Part shown: piece after piece, positions 16,588 through 25,498 of the stretch
Numbering within the stretch: position 1 is the first letter of the stretch
How the letters are laid out: each line of letters opens with the position of its first letter
NCBI RefSeq assembly: GCF_021266465.1
Contig: NZ_CP089848.1
Location: 1,922,001-1,986,000, forward strand
Direction of reading: 5' to 3'
Source: Paralcaligenes sp. KSB-10
Lineage (GTDB): Bacteria > Pseudomonadota > Gammaproteobacteria > Burkholderiales > Burkholderiaceae_B
Length of the DNA: 64,000 bases
Program-made: the position numbers and the translations under genes
Notes under the pieces: generated by a model
Database searches by the model: none
Told to the model about the DNA's origin: nothing
Seen by the model: the letters and a program-made list of their open reading frames with translations, nothing else

Positions 16588-18271
16588 GCAGTTGCACGAA
16601 TTCGTCGAATACCCGATTGTCCAGGCGTTCGGACAAATCGATCGCCAGTGACCGCGGATAGTAGGGACTGAGATCCAGGCCGACACCCATGCCGTAAATT
16701 TCAATGGACTGCTGCTGCGTGTAGCGGGCAATCACCGCTTTCAGATGATTGTCCAGATAGAAGGCATCATTGGCCAGGTTGGTCGCGCTATCCATGGGGC
16801 AGCCATCCGACAGCACCACCAATATCCGGCGCTGCCGGTCGTGTTCCAGCAGGCGCTGGCATGCCCACTCGACGGCCTCGCCATCGACTCCTTCACGAAA
16901 CAGATCGGCCTTCAGCAGTGCCCCCAGCGGACGCCGCGCGCGGCGCCACGGCGTTTCCGCCTTTTTGAAAACCAAGTGGCGCACCTCGTTGAGCCGGCCG
17001 GGAGCCGCCGGGCGCCCTTGGGCGAACCAGTCCTGCCGCGCACGCCCGCCATTCCAGGTCGAAGTGGTAAAACCCAGTATCTCGGTTGCGACGCCGGCCT
17101 GCTCGAGCGCGCGCATCAGCACATCGGCCATCACGGCAATTGGCTCCACATGCTGCTTCATGGACCCGGAACAATCGATCAGGAAGCTGACCGCGCTGTC
17201 GGAAACCGGCAAGTACTGATCGCGGCGAAACAGGCGCCGCTCGCTGGGCGAACTGATCAGCTGCGCCAGGCGGCGGCCGTCGATAACGCCTTCTTCTTCA
17301 CCAAAACGCCAGCCGTCGCGCTGCGGCTGAGCCAGAATTGCCTGTAAAGAACGCGACAAACGGGCCACATTGACCCCCTGCTCCGCGATGCGGCGATCAA
17401 GCCGTTCGCGATACTCCTGCAACAGGGCCGCCCGCACCAGATCCGGCGCATACAACTCCTCATCGTAGCGAGTCGTGAAGGCCCGATAATGCCCTCGGCT
17501 CGCGCGGAAGGTAGCGCTGTCGCCAGTCGGTACTGTGGCGAAATCCTCGATTTCGTCCTGCTCGAAATCGAGCCACAGGCTGAACGCATTCTGCCGTGCC
17601 GACACCGCCGGCGGACTATCTTCGTATTCGCTCTCGACACGCAAGGCAATGTCGCGAGCGATCTCCAGCGCATGGACGGCAAAGCGGGCCTGGTCGCGAC
17701 GATGCCGGCGGATCCCGGCAAAAGCACTGCCCAGCGCCGGCGCCAGTGCCGCGCGGGTGGGCTCGAGCAAATCCTGTACGGGCTCGGGCAGCTCATGCGC
17801 CGTGAGTCGGCTCCAGACGATCTGCGATACGGCAAAAAGCAATATGCCCAAGCTGGTTTCCGTCGAACCTGAATTCAGGAAAGCTTCGCTCCAGGTACGA
17901 TACCGGCGCTCCAGGTTATCCCGCATTCCAGGCAATGCTTCCGGCACCAGAGATTCCACGCGCAGCTGTTCAAGCCACTCGAAAATCAGCCGCGCAACCG
18001 GCTCGGTGGGAACCAGCGTTTCATGTAAAAGGGCATCGGAAAATTGCAGGCGCAGGGCCAGGCCGTCGGCCACTCCCCGATAAGAGCTCAAGGTATCGAT
18101 ATCGGGATTCAGGCGCAAGTGCGGCGCATAAGCCGGCACGGGCCGCTGAGCGTCGTACAGCCGGCCTCCTTCGAAATGCGCCTGCGCTTTGCCCGTCAGG
18201 GCCCGCAATGCCGCGGCACACAGCTCTTCGACCTGTTGCTGATAGCGCGATCGTTGCCGAAGCTCGCCCAT
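16565..18271 (-). CDS. cobT: CobT-like protein with VWA domain
   Basis: From ATG 18271, behind AGGTAGGGG, the protein has 568 residues. The N-terminal two thirds matches the cobaltochelatase CobT family (AALRALTGKAQAHF, ending with an acidic stretch around LDFEQDEIEDFATVP). The C-terminal 200 residues form a von Willebrand A domain with a MIDAS motif D366-C-S-G-S and a later VLSDGCPMDS. In aerobic B12 synthesis CobT and the AAA+ protein CobS form the chaperone part of the cobalt chelatase with CobN. The cobS gene lies five bases upstream and is clearly in the same operon. No cobN or other cobalamin gene is in the window, so the pair may serve cobalt insertion elsewhere on the chromosome or another client. 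Confidence 0.82.
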   Translation of the reverse strand: MGELRQRSRYQQQVEELCAAALRALTGKAQAHFEGGRLYDAQRPVPAYAPHLRLNPDIDTLSSYRGVADGLALRLQFSDALLHETLVPTEPVARLIFEWLEQLRVESLVPEALPGMRDNLERRYRTWSEAFLNSGSTETSLGILLFAVSQIVWSRLTAHELPEPVQDLLEPTRAALAPALGSAFAGIRRHRRDQARFAVHALEIARDIALRVESEYEDSPPAVSARQNAFSLWLDFEQDEIEDFATVPTGDSATFRASRGHYRAFTTRYDEELYAPDLVRAALLQEYRERLDRRIAEQGVNVARLSRSLQAILAQPQRDGWRFGEEEGVIDGRRLAQLISSPSERRLFRRDQYLPVSDSAVSFLIDCSGSMKQHVEPIAVMADVLMRALEQAGVATEILGFTTSTWNGGRARQDWFAQGRPAAPGRLNEVRHLVFKKAETPWRRARRPLGALLKADLFREGVDGEAVEWACQRLLEHDRQRRILVVLSDGCPMDSATNLANDAFYLDNHLKAVIARYTQQQSIEIYGMGVGLDLSPYYPRSLAIDLSERLDNRVFDEFVQLLSGRHRR

Positions 18272-18276
18272 GGCCC

Positions 18277-19257
18277 CTACCTCAGGGCATGCAGACTCGA
18301 TTCGAGAATCTCGTCGTTGAAACTGCGTTGGTAATACTCGGCCACGATGGGGCGCTCGACCTCTTCGCATTTGTTCAGGAACGACAGGCGAAACGCCAGT
18401 TCGACATCGCCGAAAATCTGCAGGTTCTCGGCCCAGGTAATGACCGTTCGCGGCGACATCAGCGTGGACAGGTCGCCCACCTCGAAACCTTTGCGGGTCA
18501 GCGCAGCCACACTCACCATGGCGGCGACCAGGCGCCTCCCCCGTTCCGTGTCCAGTTCGGGCACCCGGGCAAGAACTATGGCCACTTCTTCGTGAGCGCC
18601 GAGGTAATTCAGGGTTGCGACAATATTCCAGCGGTCGATCTGGGCGTGATTAAGCACTTGAGTGCCATGGTACATGCCGTTCAGATTGCCCAGGCCCACC
18701 GTGTTGGAGGTCGCAAACAGACGGAAATAAGGATGGGGCTGTATAACGCGGTTTTGATCCAGGAGGGTAAAACTGCCTTCACGCTCGAGGATGCGCTGGA
18801 TCACGAACATGACGTCGGGCCTGCCCGCATCGTATTCGTCGAAAATCAGGGCGACCGGCCGCTGCAGGGCCCACGGCACGATGCCTTCCTGAAATTCGGT
18901 AATCTGCAGGCCGTCGCGCACCACAATAGCGTCTTTACCCACCAGATCCAGACGGCTGATGTGGCCGTCCAGGTTCACGCGCACGCAGGGCCAATTCAAA
19001 CGAGCGGCGATTTGCTCGATATGGGTGGACTTTCCCGTGCCGTGCAAACCCTGCACCATCACGCGCCGATTGCGGGAGAATCCAGCCAGAATCGCCAGCG
19101 TTACATCATGATTGAATCGATAGACCGGATCTATCTCGGGGACATGTTCGTCGCGCTCGACAAAGGCCGGGACTTCAATACGCGTATCCAGGCCGAACAA
19201 GGCTTGAGCCGAAACAGAATGAACCGGCGGCAGCGTTAATGAGTGGGCCTCGGACAT
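18277..19257 (-). CDS. cobS: AAA+ ATPase, CobS-type cobaltochelatase subunit
   Basis: The protein has 326 residues, the usual CobS length. Walker A is GLHGTGKS (70-77) followed by the CobS-typical CVRVNLDGHISRLDLVGKD; Walker B is LIFDEYD (D140, E141), and FATSNTVGLGN near 190 is the sensor 1 region. CobS forms hexameric rings that, with the VWA protein CobT, drive metal insertion by CobN. MoxR-type ATPases are related, but the sequence is closer to CobS. The next gene, five bases downstream, is the CobT-like partner. It is followed upstream by an IclR regulator 18 bp away on the same strand, which could put the regulator and the pair in one transcript. Confidence 0.88.
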   Translation of the reverse strand: MSEAHSLTLPPVHSVSAQALFGLDTRIEVPAFVERDEHVPEIDPVYRFNHDVTLAILAGFSRNRRVMVQGLHGTGKSTHIEQIAARLNWPCVRVNLDGHISRLDLVGKDAIVVRDGLQITEFQEGIVPWALQRPVALIFDEYDAGRPDVMFVIQRILEREGSFTLLDQNRVIQPHPYFRLFATSNTVGLGNLNGMYHGTQVLNHAQIDRWNIVATLNYLGAHEEVAIVLARVPELDTERGRRLVAAMVSVAALTRKGFEVGDLSTLMSPRTVITWAENLQIFGDVELAFRLSFLNKCEEVERPIVAEYYQRSFNDEILESSLHALR

Positions 19258-19275
19258 AAGAAATTCCTGAATAAG

Positions 19276-20082
19276 CTAAACGTTCTCGCCATTGGCCGCT
19301 TCGATTGCCGCCAAGGACCTTGCGGCCCGCTGCAAAGCCGGCAGGCTTTGCAAGGACTTCTCGGCCGTCATGCGCATAATGGGCGCCTGTATCGCAACAG
19401 CCATGTTCGATTTACCGCTGGCGACCGGCACCAGCACCGCCACGCACAGCAGCCCCGGGAAAAACTCTTCGTCGTCCACCGCATAGCCATCGCGGCGCAC
19501 CCGCTCGATTTCGCTGTCGAGATGATCGTAGGTAATCAGCGTCTTGTCGGTATATTTGGTCAAGGGCACATGCGCCAGCAGACGACGGCGCTGCAATTGC
19601 GTCATTTGCGCCAGAAACAGCTTGCCGCTGGCCGAGCAGTGCACCGGTACCCGCGAACCCGGGTGCAGGTAAAAACGCAGTGGCGCAATGGTTTCTACGC
19701 GATCGAGATACAGCACCTCGCTGCCGGAACATGTCGTGATGTTGCAACTCTCGCCAACTTCCTCGACCAATTGACGCAGCACCGAATGACGCGCACCATG
19801 AACGGTGTTGTTGAGCAACAAATTTTCAGCCATTCGACGCAAACGCAAGCCGGTACTGTATTGACGCCCATCGCCATCGCGCTGGATCATTCCCGCGCCT
19901 TCAAGCTGCTGCAGCATGCGATGCAAAGTAGGCTTGGGCAAGCCCAGTTCCTCGACCAGGCTTTGCAAAGAAAAAAACTGATCTTTCTGTGCAATAACCT
20001 CGAGCAAGGCGAACAAGCGCATGGTCGGGGTATTACCATCGATTTTGTTCTCGTCGATAATAGAGGTATTCGCAGTGTCCAT
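19276..20082 (-). CDS. IclR-family transcriptional regulator
   Basis: The 268-residue protein has the two IclR domains. A winged helix lies at about 20-80 (LQSLVEELGLPKPTLHRMLQQL is the recognition region), and the effector domain spans about 95-260, with SGSEVLYLDRVE, the GSRVPVHCSASGKLFLA stretch and GLLCVAVLVPV. Such regulators bind small carboxylates or aromatics and act as repressors or activators of nearby catabolic genes. It lies divergent from thiO and upstream of the cobST pair, neither an obvious IclR target. The 179-bp divergent region is AT-rich and contains TTGACTT near 20137. Its effector and target cannot be deduced from the sequence. Confidence 0.9.
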   Translation of the reverse strand: MDTANTSIIDENKIDGNTPTMRLFALLEVIAQKDQFFSLQSLVEELGLPKPTLHRMLQQLEGAGMIQRDGDGRQYSTGLRLRRMAENLLLNNTVHGARHSVLRQLVEEVGESCNITTCSGSEVLYLDRVETIAPLRFYLHPGSRVPVHCSASGKLFLAQMTQLQRRRLLAHVPLTKYTDKTLITYDHLDSEIERVRRDGYAVDDEEFFPGLLCVAVLVPVASGKSNMAVAIQAPIMRMTAEKSLQSLPALQRAARSLAAIEAANGENV

Positions 20083-20261
20083 AAGCTGAATCTCAAAAAT
20101 AGGAATAAATTGTACCGTTTTTTAGAATTTAATATTGACTTAAAGGCATAGAACGCCTAAATTTTACAAAAATCCAACATATCGGAACTAATTATGCGGT
20201 GTTTTCGGGAATTCGACTGTATCCAAACAGGCGAACCCAAATCGCGGCAGGTGTATTGCAA

Positions 20262-21317
20262 ATGAAAATAGGTGTTGCGGGAGCAGGCTTGCTGGGCCGC
20301 CTGCTTGCTTATGTGCTCTCTCGGCAGGGCCACGAGCTTAGTGTTTTCGATCCCGCCAGTGGCCCCGATGCCAGGGGAGCAGCCGGATGGACCGCAGCAG
20401 GCATGCTCAGTCCCACCGCCGAGCTCGAATCGGCCGATATCAATGTCTTCAACCACGGCCTGCGCTCGATCGAGCGCTGGGCAGAAATCATTCCCTCCCT
20501 GCGACGACACGCCTCGTTCGACCGGGCCGGCAGCCTGCTGCTGGCCCACCGGCACGACGTGGGGGCAGCTCGCCGCATGATTGACCTGCTGATGCAAAAG
20601 GCGCCCGAGCAGCACCGGCCGCAAGCCTTGCCCATGCAAGAACTTGCCCGGCTTGAACCAGACATACAAGGGCCGTCGCAAGCCTGGCTGCTGCCCCATG
20701 AAGGGCACCTGAATACCGTCGAAGCCATGCAAGCGCTATATGCCTCGGCCGACGCCGTGCATTGGCACTGGAACAGCAGGGTAGCCTCTCTTTCGGCCTA
20801 CACCTTGCACACGTCGAGCCAGGACTACCGCTTCGACTGGGTGTTCGATGTGCGCGGTACGGGCGCGCGCGGCGATGCTCCCGCCGGGCCGGCCAAGCTG
20901 CTGTCGTGCAGAAACGTCAGGGGCGTGCGCGGTGAAATTTTCTGGCTGCACGCGCCTAACGTACAATTACACCGTCCCATCCGCCTGCTGCATCCCCGCC
21001 ATCGCGTCTATATGGTTCCGCGATCGGACAATGTGATTGTTGTCGGCGCCTCGGAACTCGAAAGCGAAGACCGGTCTCCGGTATCCTTGCGCAGCACAGT
21101 CGAACTGCTGGCCGCGGCCCACAGCGTCATGCCAGCCCTGGCCGAAGCACGCGTGGTGCACAGTGAAACCAATCTGCGCCCGGCCCTGATCGATAATCTG
21201 CCGCGCATCGAACATGAAACCGGGCTGACACGCATCAATGGCCTGTTCCGGCATGGCTGGCTGATTGCCCCGGCCCTGGTCGACGATGCGCTGGCCGAGC
21301 TGAATTTTGAAGCGTAA
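20262..21317 (+). CDS. thiO: glycine oxidase-like FAD enzyme of thiamine biosynthesis
   Basis: From ATG 20262 the protein has 351 residues and starts with the FAD-binding GAGLLGRLLAYVLS (GxGxxG at 6-11) and a following acidic FDPASG. It belongs to the DAO family. Its place directly before thiS and thiG identifies it as ThiO, which oxidises glycine to the imine used for the thiazole ring in aerobic bacteria. The mid-region ARGAAGWTAAGMLSP is the usual FAD-contact loop. The stop codon lies 16 bp before the GTG of thiS. I looked for a TPP riboswitch upstream and saw none, so expression may not be thiamine-controlled at this promoter. Confidence 0.88.
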   Translation: MKIGVAGAGLLGRLLAYVLSRQGHELSVFDPASGPDARGAAGWTAAGMLSPTAELESADINVFNHGLRSIERWAEIIPSLRRHASFDRAGSLLLAHRHDVGAARRMIDLLMQKAPEQHRPQALPMQELARLEPDIQGPSQAWLLPHEGHLNTVEAMQALYASADAVHWHWNSRVASLSAYTLHTSSQDYRFDWVFDVRGTGARGDAPAGPAKLLSCRNVRGVRGEIFWLHAPNVQLHRPIRLLHPRHRVYMVPRSDNVIVVGASELESEDRSPVSLRSTVELLAAAHSVMPALAEARVVHSETNLRPALIDNLPRIEHETGLTRINGLFRHGWLIAPALVDDALAELNFEA

Positions 21318-21333
21318 CCTTATAGAGTCAACT

Positions 21334-21555
21334 GTGAGCACTATCCGCATTACCGTCAATGGCGCCGAACACACCATCGCCCGGGAGTCGACACTCGCAG
21401 AGCTGCTGAACGCTCTGCGCCCTTCTCCCGATGAGCGCCACACGCCTGTCGCCAGCGCCGTCAACGGCAGGCACGTCGCCAGGCAGGCTCGTGCCAGCCT
21501 GGTTCTGAACGACCAGGACGTCGTCACCACCTTCGAACCCATTACCGGAGGCTAG
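21334..21555 (+). CDS. thiS: sulfur carrier protein ThiS
   Basis: The small ubiquitin-like protein has 73 residues if it starts at GTG 21334; a TTG at 21307 inside thiO would add nine residues that do not resemble the family. It opens with [12 protein letters not shown], the first beta hairpin, and ends in PITGG, the diglycine that is adenylated and thiocarboxylated. ThiS carries sulfur to ThiG for formation of the thiazole. It is slightly longer than the 66-residue E. coli protein because of an insertion around SPDERHTP. Only two bases separate its stop codon from the thiG ATG, so the two are translationally coupled. Confidence 0.92.
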   Translation: MSTIRITVNGAEHTIARESTLAELLNALRPSPDERHTPVASAVNGRHVARQARASLVLNDQDVVTTFEPITGG

Positions 21556-21557
21556 AC

Positions 21558-22358
21558 ATGTCTTTTGAAATTGCCGATATCACACTGTCCAGCCGATTTT
21601 TTCTAGGTACGGCCGGCTATCCGTCGCCGCTCATACTCGAACAGGCCATTCAGGCCTCCGGAGCCCAGGTCGTTACCGTGGGGCTCAAGCGCCAATTGGC
21701 CGAAGGCAGCGGCAAGCCTGTGTCGAACGTCCAGGGTCAGGGGTACTTCGAACTCATCAGGCAAAGCGGCGCGCGCCTGCTGCCCAATACGGCGGGCTGC
21801 CATACCGCCGCCGAAGCCATCACACTGGCCCAGATGGCGCGGGAAGTTTTCGATACCAATTGGATCAAGCTGGAAGTCATAGGCGACAGCTACACCCTGC
21901 AGCCGGACCCCGTCGAACTGGTGCATGCCGCCGCCGAGCTGGTCAAGCAGGGTTTTGAAGTCTTTCCCTACTGCACCGACGACCTGGTCACCTGCTATCG
22001 CCTGCTCGATGCGGGCTGCCGCGTGCTCATGCCCTGGGGGGCCCCGATCGGCTCCGGCCAGGGTCTGATCAACCCCTACGCCTTGCGCACCCTGCGCGAG
22101 CGCATCACCGACGTTCCTCTCATTGTCGATGCCGGTATCGGCTCTCCCATGGATGCCATTCAGGCCATGGAGCTGGGGTTCGACGCGGTGCTGTTGAACT
22201 CGGCGGTCTCCAATGCGCACAACCCGGTCCTCATGGCCGAGGCCTTCAAGCTCGCCATCGATGCCGGACACAAGGCCTATCAGGCCGGTATTATGGCCGA
22301 ACAGGACATGGCCGTTGCCACCACGCCGGTAACAGGCAGGCCTTTTGTGCTGGCCTGA
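21558..22358 (+). CDS. thiG: thiazole synthase
   Basis: The 266-residue TIM-barrel protein is a full-length ThiG. K104 in [10 protein letters not shown] is the lysine that forms an imine with deoxyxylulose phosphate. The phosphate-binding loops [11 protein letters not shown] and [13 protein letters not shown] are in their usual places in the second half. It condenses deoxyxylulose 5-phosphate, dehydroglycine from ThiO and sulfur from ThiS into the thiazole phosphate. The trio thiO-thiS-thiG is a compact unit; thiC, thiE and thiD are not in the window. Transcription ends at the bidirectional terminator 50 bp downstream. Confidence 0.97.
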   Translation: MSFEIADITLSSRFFLGTAGYPSPLILEQAIQASGAQVVTVGLKRQLAEGSGKPVSNVQGQGYFELIRQSGARLLPNTAGCHTAAEAITLAQMAREVFDTNWIKLEVIGDSYTLQPDPVELVHAAAELVKQGFEVFPYCTDDLVTCYRLLDAGCRVLMPWGAPIGSGQGLINPYALRTLRERITDVPLIVDAGIGSPMDAIQAMELGFDAVLLNSAVSNAHNPVLMAEAFKLAIDAGHKAYQAGIMAEQDMAVATTPVTGRPFVLA

Positions 22359-22408
22359 CCGACGCCCTGCGCTTGCAAAAGCGTAGCCAGTGCGGCATGA
22401 GTATAAAA

Positions 22409-22447
22409 AAAACCGCTATGGGCTAATAGTAGCCCCATAGCGGTTTT
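22409..22447. terminator. bidirectional intrinsic terminator between thiG and typA
   Basis: AAAACCGCTATGGG (22409-22422) pairs fully with CCCATAGCGGTTTT (22434-22447). An A run precedes the stem and a T run closes it, so it can end transcription of the plus-strand thi genes and of the minus-strand typA from the other side. Confidence 0.9.
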
Positions 22448-22479
22448 CTCCGGCCCTGCCCGGGCCGATTCTTCAAGCC

Positions 22480-24300
22480 CTACGCGGCTTCGCGCGACAT
22501 GCGACGCCGATCCTGGTCTGTCAGATAACGTTTGCGCAGGCGTATCGACTTGGGAGTCACTTCGACCAGCTCATCGTCGCTGATGAACTCGACCGCGTAT
22601 TCCAGCGTAATGCGGATGGGCGGCACCAGATCGATATGCTCGTCTTTACCCGAAGCGCGCACATTGGTGAGCTTTTTTTCCTTGATCGGATTGACCACCA
22701 GATCATTGTCGCGGCTATGGATGCCGATAATCATGCCCTCGTACAAGGGCTCGCCCGGAGCGACGAACATGCGGCCACGCTCCTGCAATTTCCAGAGCGC
22801 ATAGGCAACCGCGGCGCCGTCGTCCTGGCTGATGAGCACTCCATTGCGGCGTTCGCCCACTCCACCTTCGCGCACCGGCGCGTAATCGTCGAAAATGTGG
22901 CTGGCCAGCCCCGTGCCGCGAGTGAGCGTCAGGAACTCGCTCTGGAAACCGATCAGGCCACGGGCCGGTATGCGGTACTCGAGGCGGGTGCGGCCACGGC
23001 CATCGGCGGCCATGTCCTGCAGATCGCCCTTGCGCCGGCCCAGTTCTTCCATGACCCCGCCCTGGTGGCCGTCCTCGACGTCGACCGTCAACAGCTCATA
23101 GGGTTCGAGGCGCACGCCGTCCACTTCCTTGAAAACGACTCGCGGGCGCGATACGGCCAACTCGTAGCCCTCGCGGCGCATGTTTTCAAGCAAGATGGTC
23201 AGATGCAATTCGCCACGGCCGGATACTTCGAACACTTTGTCGTCATCGGTGTCTTTCACGCGCAAGGCAACATTGGATTTGAGTTCCCTGTCGAGACGAT
23301 CGCGCAACTGGCGGCTGGTCACGAACTTGCCTTCGCGGCCGGCCAGCGGCGAGGTATTGACCATGAAGTTCATGGTCAGCGTCGGCTCGTCGATGCGCAG
23401 CATCGGCAATGGTTCCGGATTGGCAGGATCCATGAGCGTGCATCCGATTCCGATATCTTCGATGCCGTTGATCAGCACGATATCGCCGGCCTCGGCCACA
23501 TCGACCAGTTCGCGTTCCAGCCCCTTGAACTTGAGGACCTGGTTGACACGCCCCTTGATGATGTCGCCCTCGGGACCGAATTTGACCACGACATCCTGCG
23601 CGGGACGGATGCGGCCGCGATTGATGCGGCCCACGCCTATCTTGCCCACGTAGCTGCTGTAATCGAGCGAGATGATCTGCAACTGGAACGAACCTTCGGC
23701 ATCATCTTCGCGCTGCGGCACATATTCGAGTATGGCGTCGAACAAGGGCCGCATATCGCCCTCGCGCACGTCCGGCGTCAAGCCCGCATAACCCGACAGG
23801 CCCGACGCATAGATCACAGGAAAATCCAGCTGCTCTTCGGTAGCGCCAAGCTTGTCGAACAAATCGAACGTGGCGTTGACCACATGCTCTGGGCGCGCTC
23901 CATTGCGATCCACCTTGTTGACCACTACGATAGGCTTCAAGCCCAGCGCCAGCGCCTTGCGCGTCACAAAGCGGGTTTGAGGCATAGGCCCTTCGACCGC
24001 ATCGACCAGCAGCAATACGCCGTCGACCATGGACAGGACCCGTTCCACTTCGCCGCCGAAGTCCGCGTGCCCCGGAGTATCGATGATATTGATGTGCGTG
24101 CCTTCGTATTCGACGGCACAGTTTTTAGCCAGGATGGTAATACCGCGTTCTCGCTCAATGTCGCCCGAATCCATGATGCGTTCGGATACTTGTTGATAGT
24201 CGCGGAAAGTGCCTGATTGGCGTAACAACTGATCGACCAGCGTGGTTTTGCCATGATCGACGTGAGCGATAATCGCCACATTGCGCAAAGCGCGATTCAT
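22480..24300 (-). CDS. typA: translational GTPase TypA/BipA
   Basis: The protein has 606 residues. G1 is AHVDHGKT (12-19), G3 DTPGHADF lies near 76, and G4 NKVD near 130. EF-G-like domains III and V follow, then the C-terminal domain specific to BipA, ending in RKRYL. It binds the 70S ribosome and helps 50S assembly and translation under stress such as cold. The ATG overlaps the end of truB by four bases (24297-24300), so typA is the last gene of a minus-strand run that begins with rimP. The terminator at 22409-22447 lies downstream. Confidence 0.97.
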   Translation of the reverse strand: MNRALRNVAIIAHVDHGKTTLVDQLLRQSGTFRDYQQVSERIMDSGDIERERGITILAKNCAVEYEGTHINIIDTPGHADFGGEVERVLSMVDGVLLLVDAVEGPMPQTRFVTRKALALGLKPIVVVNKVDRNGARPEHVVNATFDLFDKLGATEEQLDFPVIYASGLSGYAGLTPDVREGDMRPLFDAILEYVPQREDDAEGSFQLQIISLDYSSYVGKIGVGRINRGRIRPAQDVVVKFGPEGDIIKGRVNQVLKFKGLERELVDVAEAGDIVLINGIEDIGIGCTLMDPANPEPLPMLRIDEPTLTMNFMVNTSPLAGREGKFVTSRQLRDRLDRELKSNVALRVKDTDDDKVFEVSGRGELHLTILLENMRREGYELAVSRPRVVFKEVDGVRLEPYELLTVDVEDGHQGGVMEELGRRKGDLQDMAADGRGRTRLEYRIPARGLIGFQSEFLTLTRGTGLASHIFDDYAPVREGGVGERRNGVLISQDDGAAVAYALWKLQERGRMFVAPGEPLYEGMIIGIHSRDNDLVVNPIKEKKLTNVRASGKDEHIDLVPPIRITLEYAVEFISDDELVEVTPKSIRLRKRYLTDQDRRRMSREAA

Positions 24301-25052
24301 AATTCATCCTTTTGTGTAAGGGTTGCAGGCAACAAGCCGGCAGGCAAGGCATTGAGTGCAATTAAAGTGTTTTGGGGTGTGGGCATGGCCTGCAATGCTT
24401 CAAGAGCAACCGCATCGTCCAACGAAAACGACCCCACCTGCGTGCGGCGCAATGCAGTCAGGTGAGCACCACAACCGAGCTGGCGACCAATGTCTTGTGC
24501 CAAGGTCCGGATGTAGGTGCCTTTACTGCAATGAACCGCAAGATGGGCTTCATGCCCGGTAAAACTCAAAATTTCCAGTTTGTAAATCGTTACTTTCCGA
24601 GCCGGCCGATCCAGCTCGATGCCTAGTCGCGCATATTCGTACAGCGGCTTGCCGTCGCGCTTCAGGGCGGAATACATAGGCGGGACCTGTTCGATCTCGC
24701 CGCGAAAGGCAGGCAGAACCCGCTCCAGATCGTCTCTTGCAATTCCCGGAAACGGCGCAATGGCCTGAAACACAATATTGCCGGTCAAATCGCCCGAATC
24801 GGTTTCTTCGCCGAAGCGGATCGTTGCGTGATACACCTTGTCGGCATTGAGCATGGCGGCCGATATCTTGGTGGCCCGACCCAGGCAACACACCAGCAGG
24901 CCCGTTGCAAAAGGATCGAGCGTACCGGTGTGGCCGGCCTTTTTGGCATCCAGCGCCCGCTTGGCTCTTTGCAAGGCGTGATTGCTGGACAAACCTTCCG
25001 GTTTATCCAGCAACAAGACACCATCGAGCACCTGCCCGCGTCGGGAAGCCAT
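24297..25052 (-). CDS. truB: tRNA pseudouridine(55) synthase
   Basis: The 251-residue protein shows the TruB signature [14 protein letters not shown] with the catalytic aspartate D46, preceded by [26 protein letters not shown] near residue 175 is the second conserved block. It isomerises U55 in the T arm of most tRNAs and also acts as a tRNA chaperone. It is a little shorter than the E. coli enzyme because the C-terminal PUA-like part is reduced. It lies 33 bp after rbfA and overlaps typA by four bases, as expected for the nusA-infB operon. Confidence 0.97.
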   Translation of the reverse strand: MASRRGQVLDGVLLLDKPEGLSSNHALQRAKRALDAKKAGHTGTLDPFATGLLVCCLGRATKISAAMLNADKVYHATIRFGEETDSGDLTGNIVFQAIAPFPGIARDDLERVLPAFRGEIEQVPPMYSALKRDGKPLYEYARLGIELDRPARKVTIYKLEILSFTGHEAHLAVHCSKGTYIRTLAQDIGRQLGCGAHLTALRRTQVGSFSLDDAVALEALQAMPTPQNTLIALNALPAGLLPATLTQKDEL

Positions 25053-25085
25053 CGTTTATCAACCTGAACAAAAACGACAGCCCCT

Positions 25086-25496
25086 CTAGGGCTGTTCGTC
25101 GGGATCTTCGAGATCCGAAGGAGCTGGGGAATAAGCAGCCGGACGATTCGCCCGATCAATCAGCTGGGACAACTCAATGCCCCGCGCCAGCTGATCGTCA
25201 TGCATAAAACGCAGGGTCGGCACCGTATGAATATGCAAAAGCTTGAACAGCAAGGAATGCAGCCAGCCGGCTTTTTCATTGAGCGCGGCACTGGCCGCCT
25301 CGGGCTCGGCCCCCATCACAGTGAAGTACACCTTGGCGTGAGCATAATCGGCCGACAGGTCCACGCCGGTGAGCGTAATAAGTCCGGCACGCGAAATGTC
25401 GATTTCGCGCTGGATGAGGCTGGCCAGATCTTTCTGGATCTGGTCAGCCAGCCGCGTAATGCGGCCCGGATTAGGTTTGGACTTGTGGCGGCTCAT
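25086..25496 (-). CDS. rbfA: 30S ribosome-binding factor A
   Basis: The 136-residue protein is a single KH-like domain of the RbfA family. Conserved blocks are [17 protein letters not shown] at the N-terminus, [16 protein letters not shown] in the middle and [15 protein letters not shown] near residue 95. It helps maturation of 16S rRNA and is needed at low temperature. The C-terminal 25 residues are acidic and proline-rich and probably disordered. The start lies two bases after the infB stop codon, and truB follows after 33 bp, all in the same transcript. Confidence 0.96.
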   Translation of the reverse strand: MSRHKSKPNPGRITRLADQIQKDLASLIQREIDISRAGLITLTGVDLSADYAHAKVYFTVMGAEPEAASAALNEKAGWLHSLLFKLLHIHTVPTLRFMHDDQLARGIELSQLIDRANRPAAYSPAPSDLEDPDEQP

Positions 25497-25498
25497 GA

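Noticed and set aside
20083-20261. TPP riboswitch before thiO
   Set aside because: I looked for the conserved CUGAGA and ACCUGA-type THI-box segments in the leader and found no convincing set.
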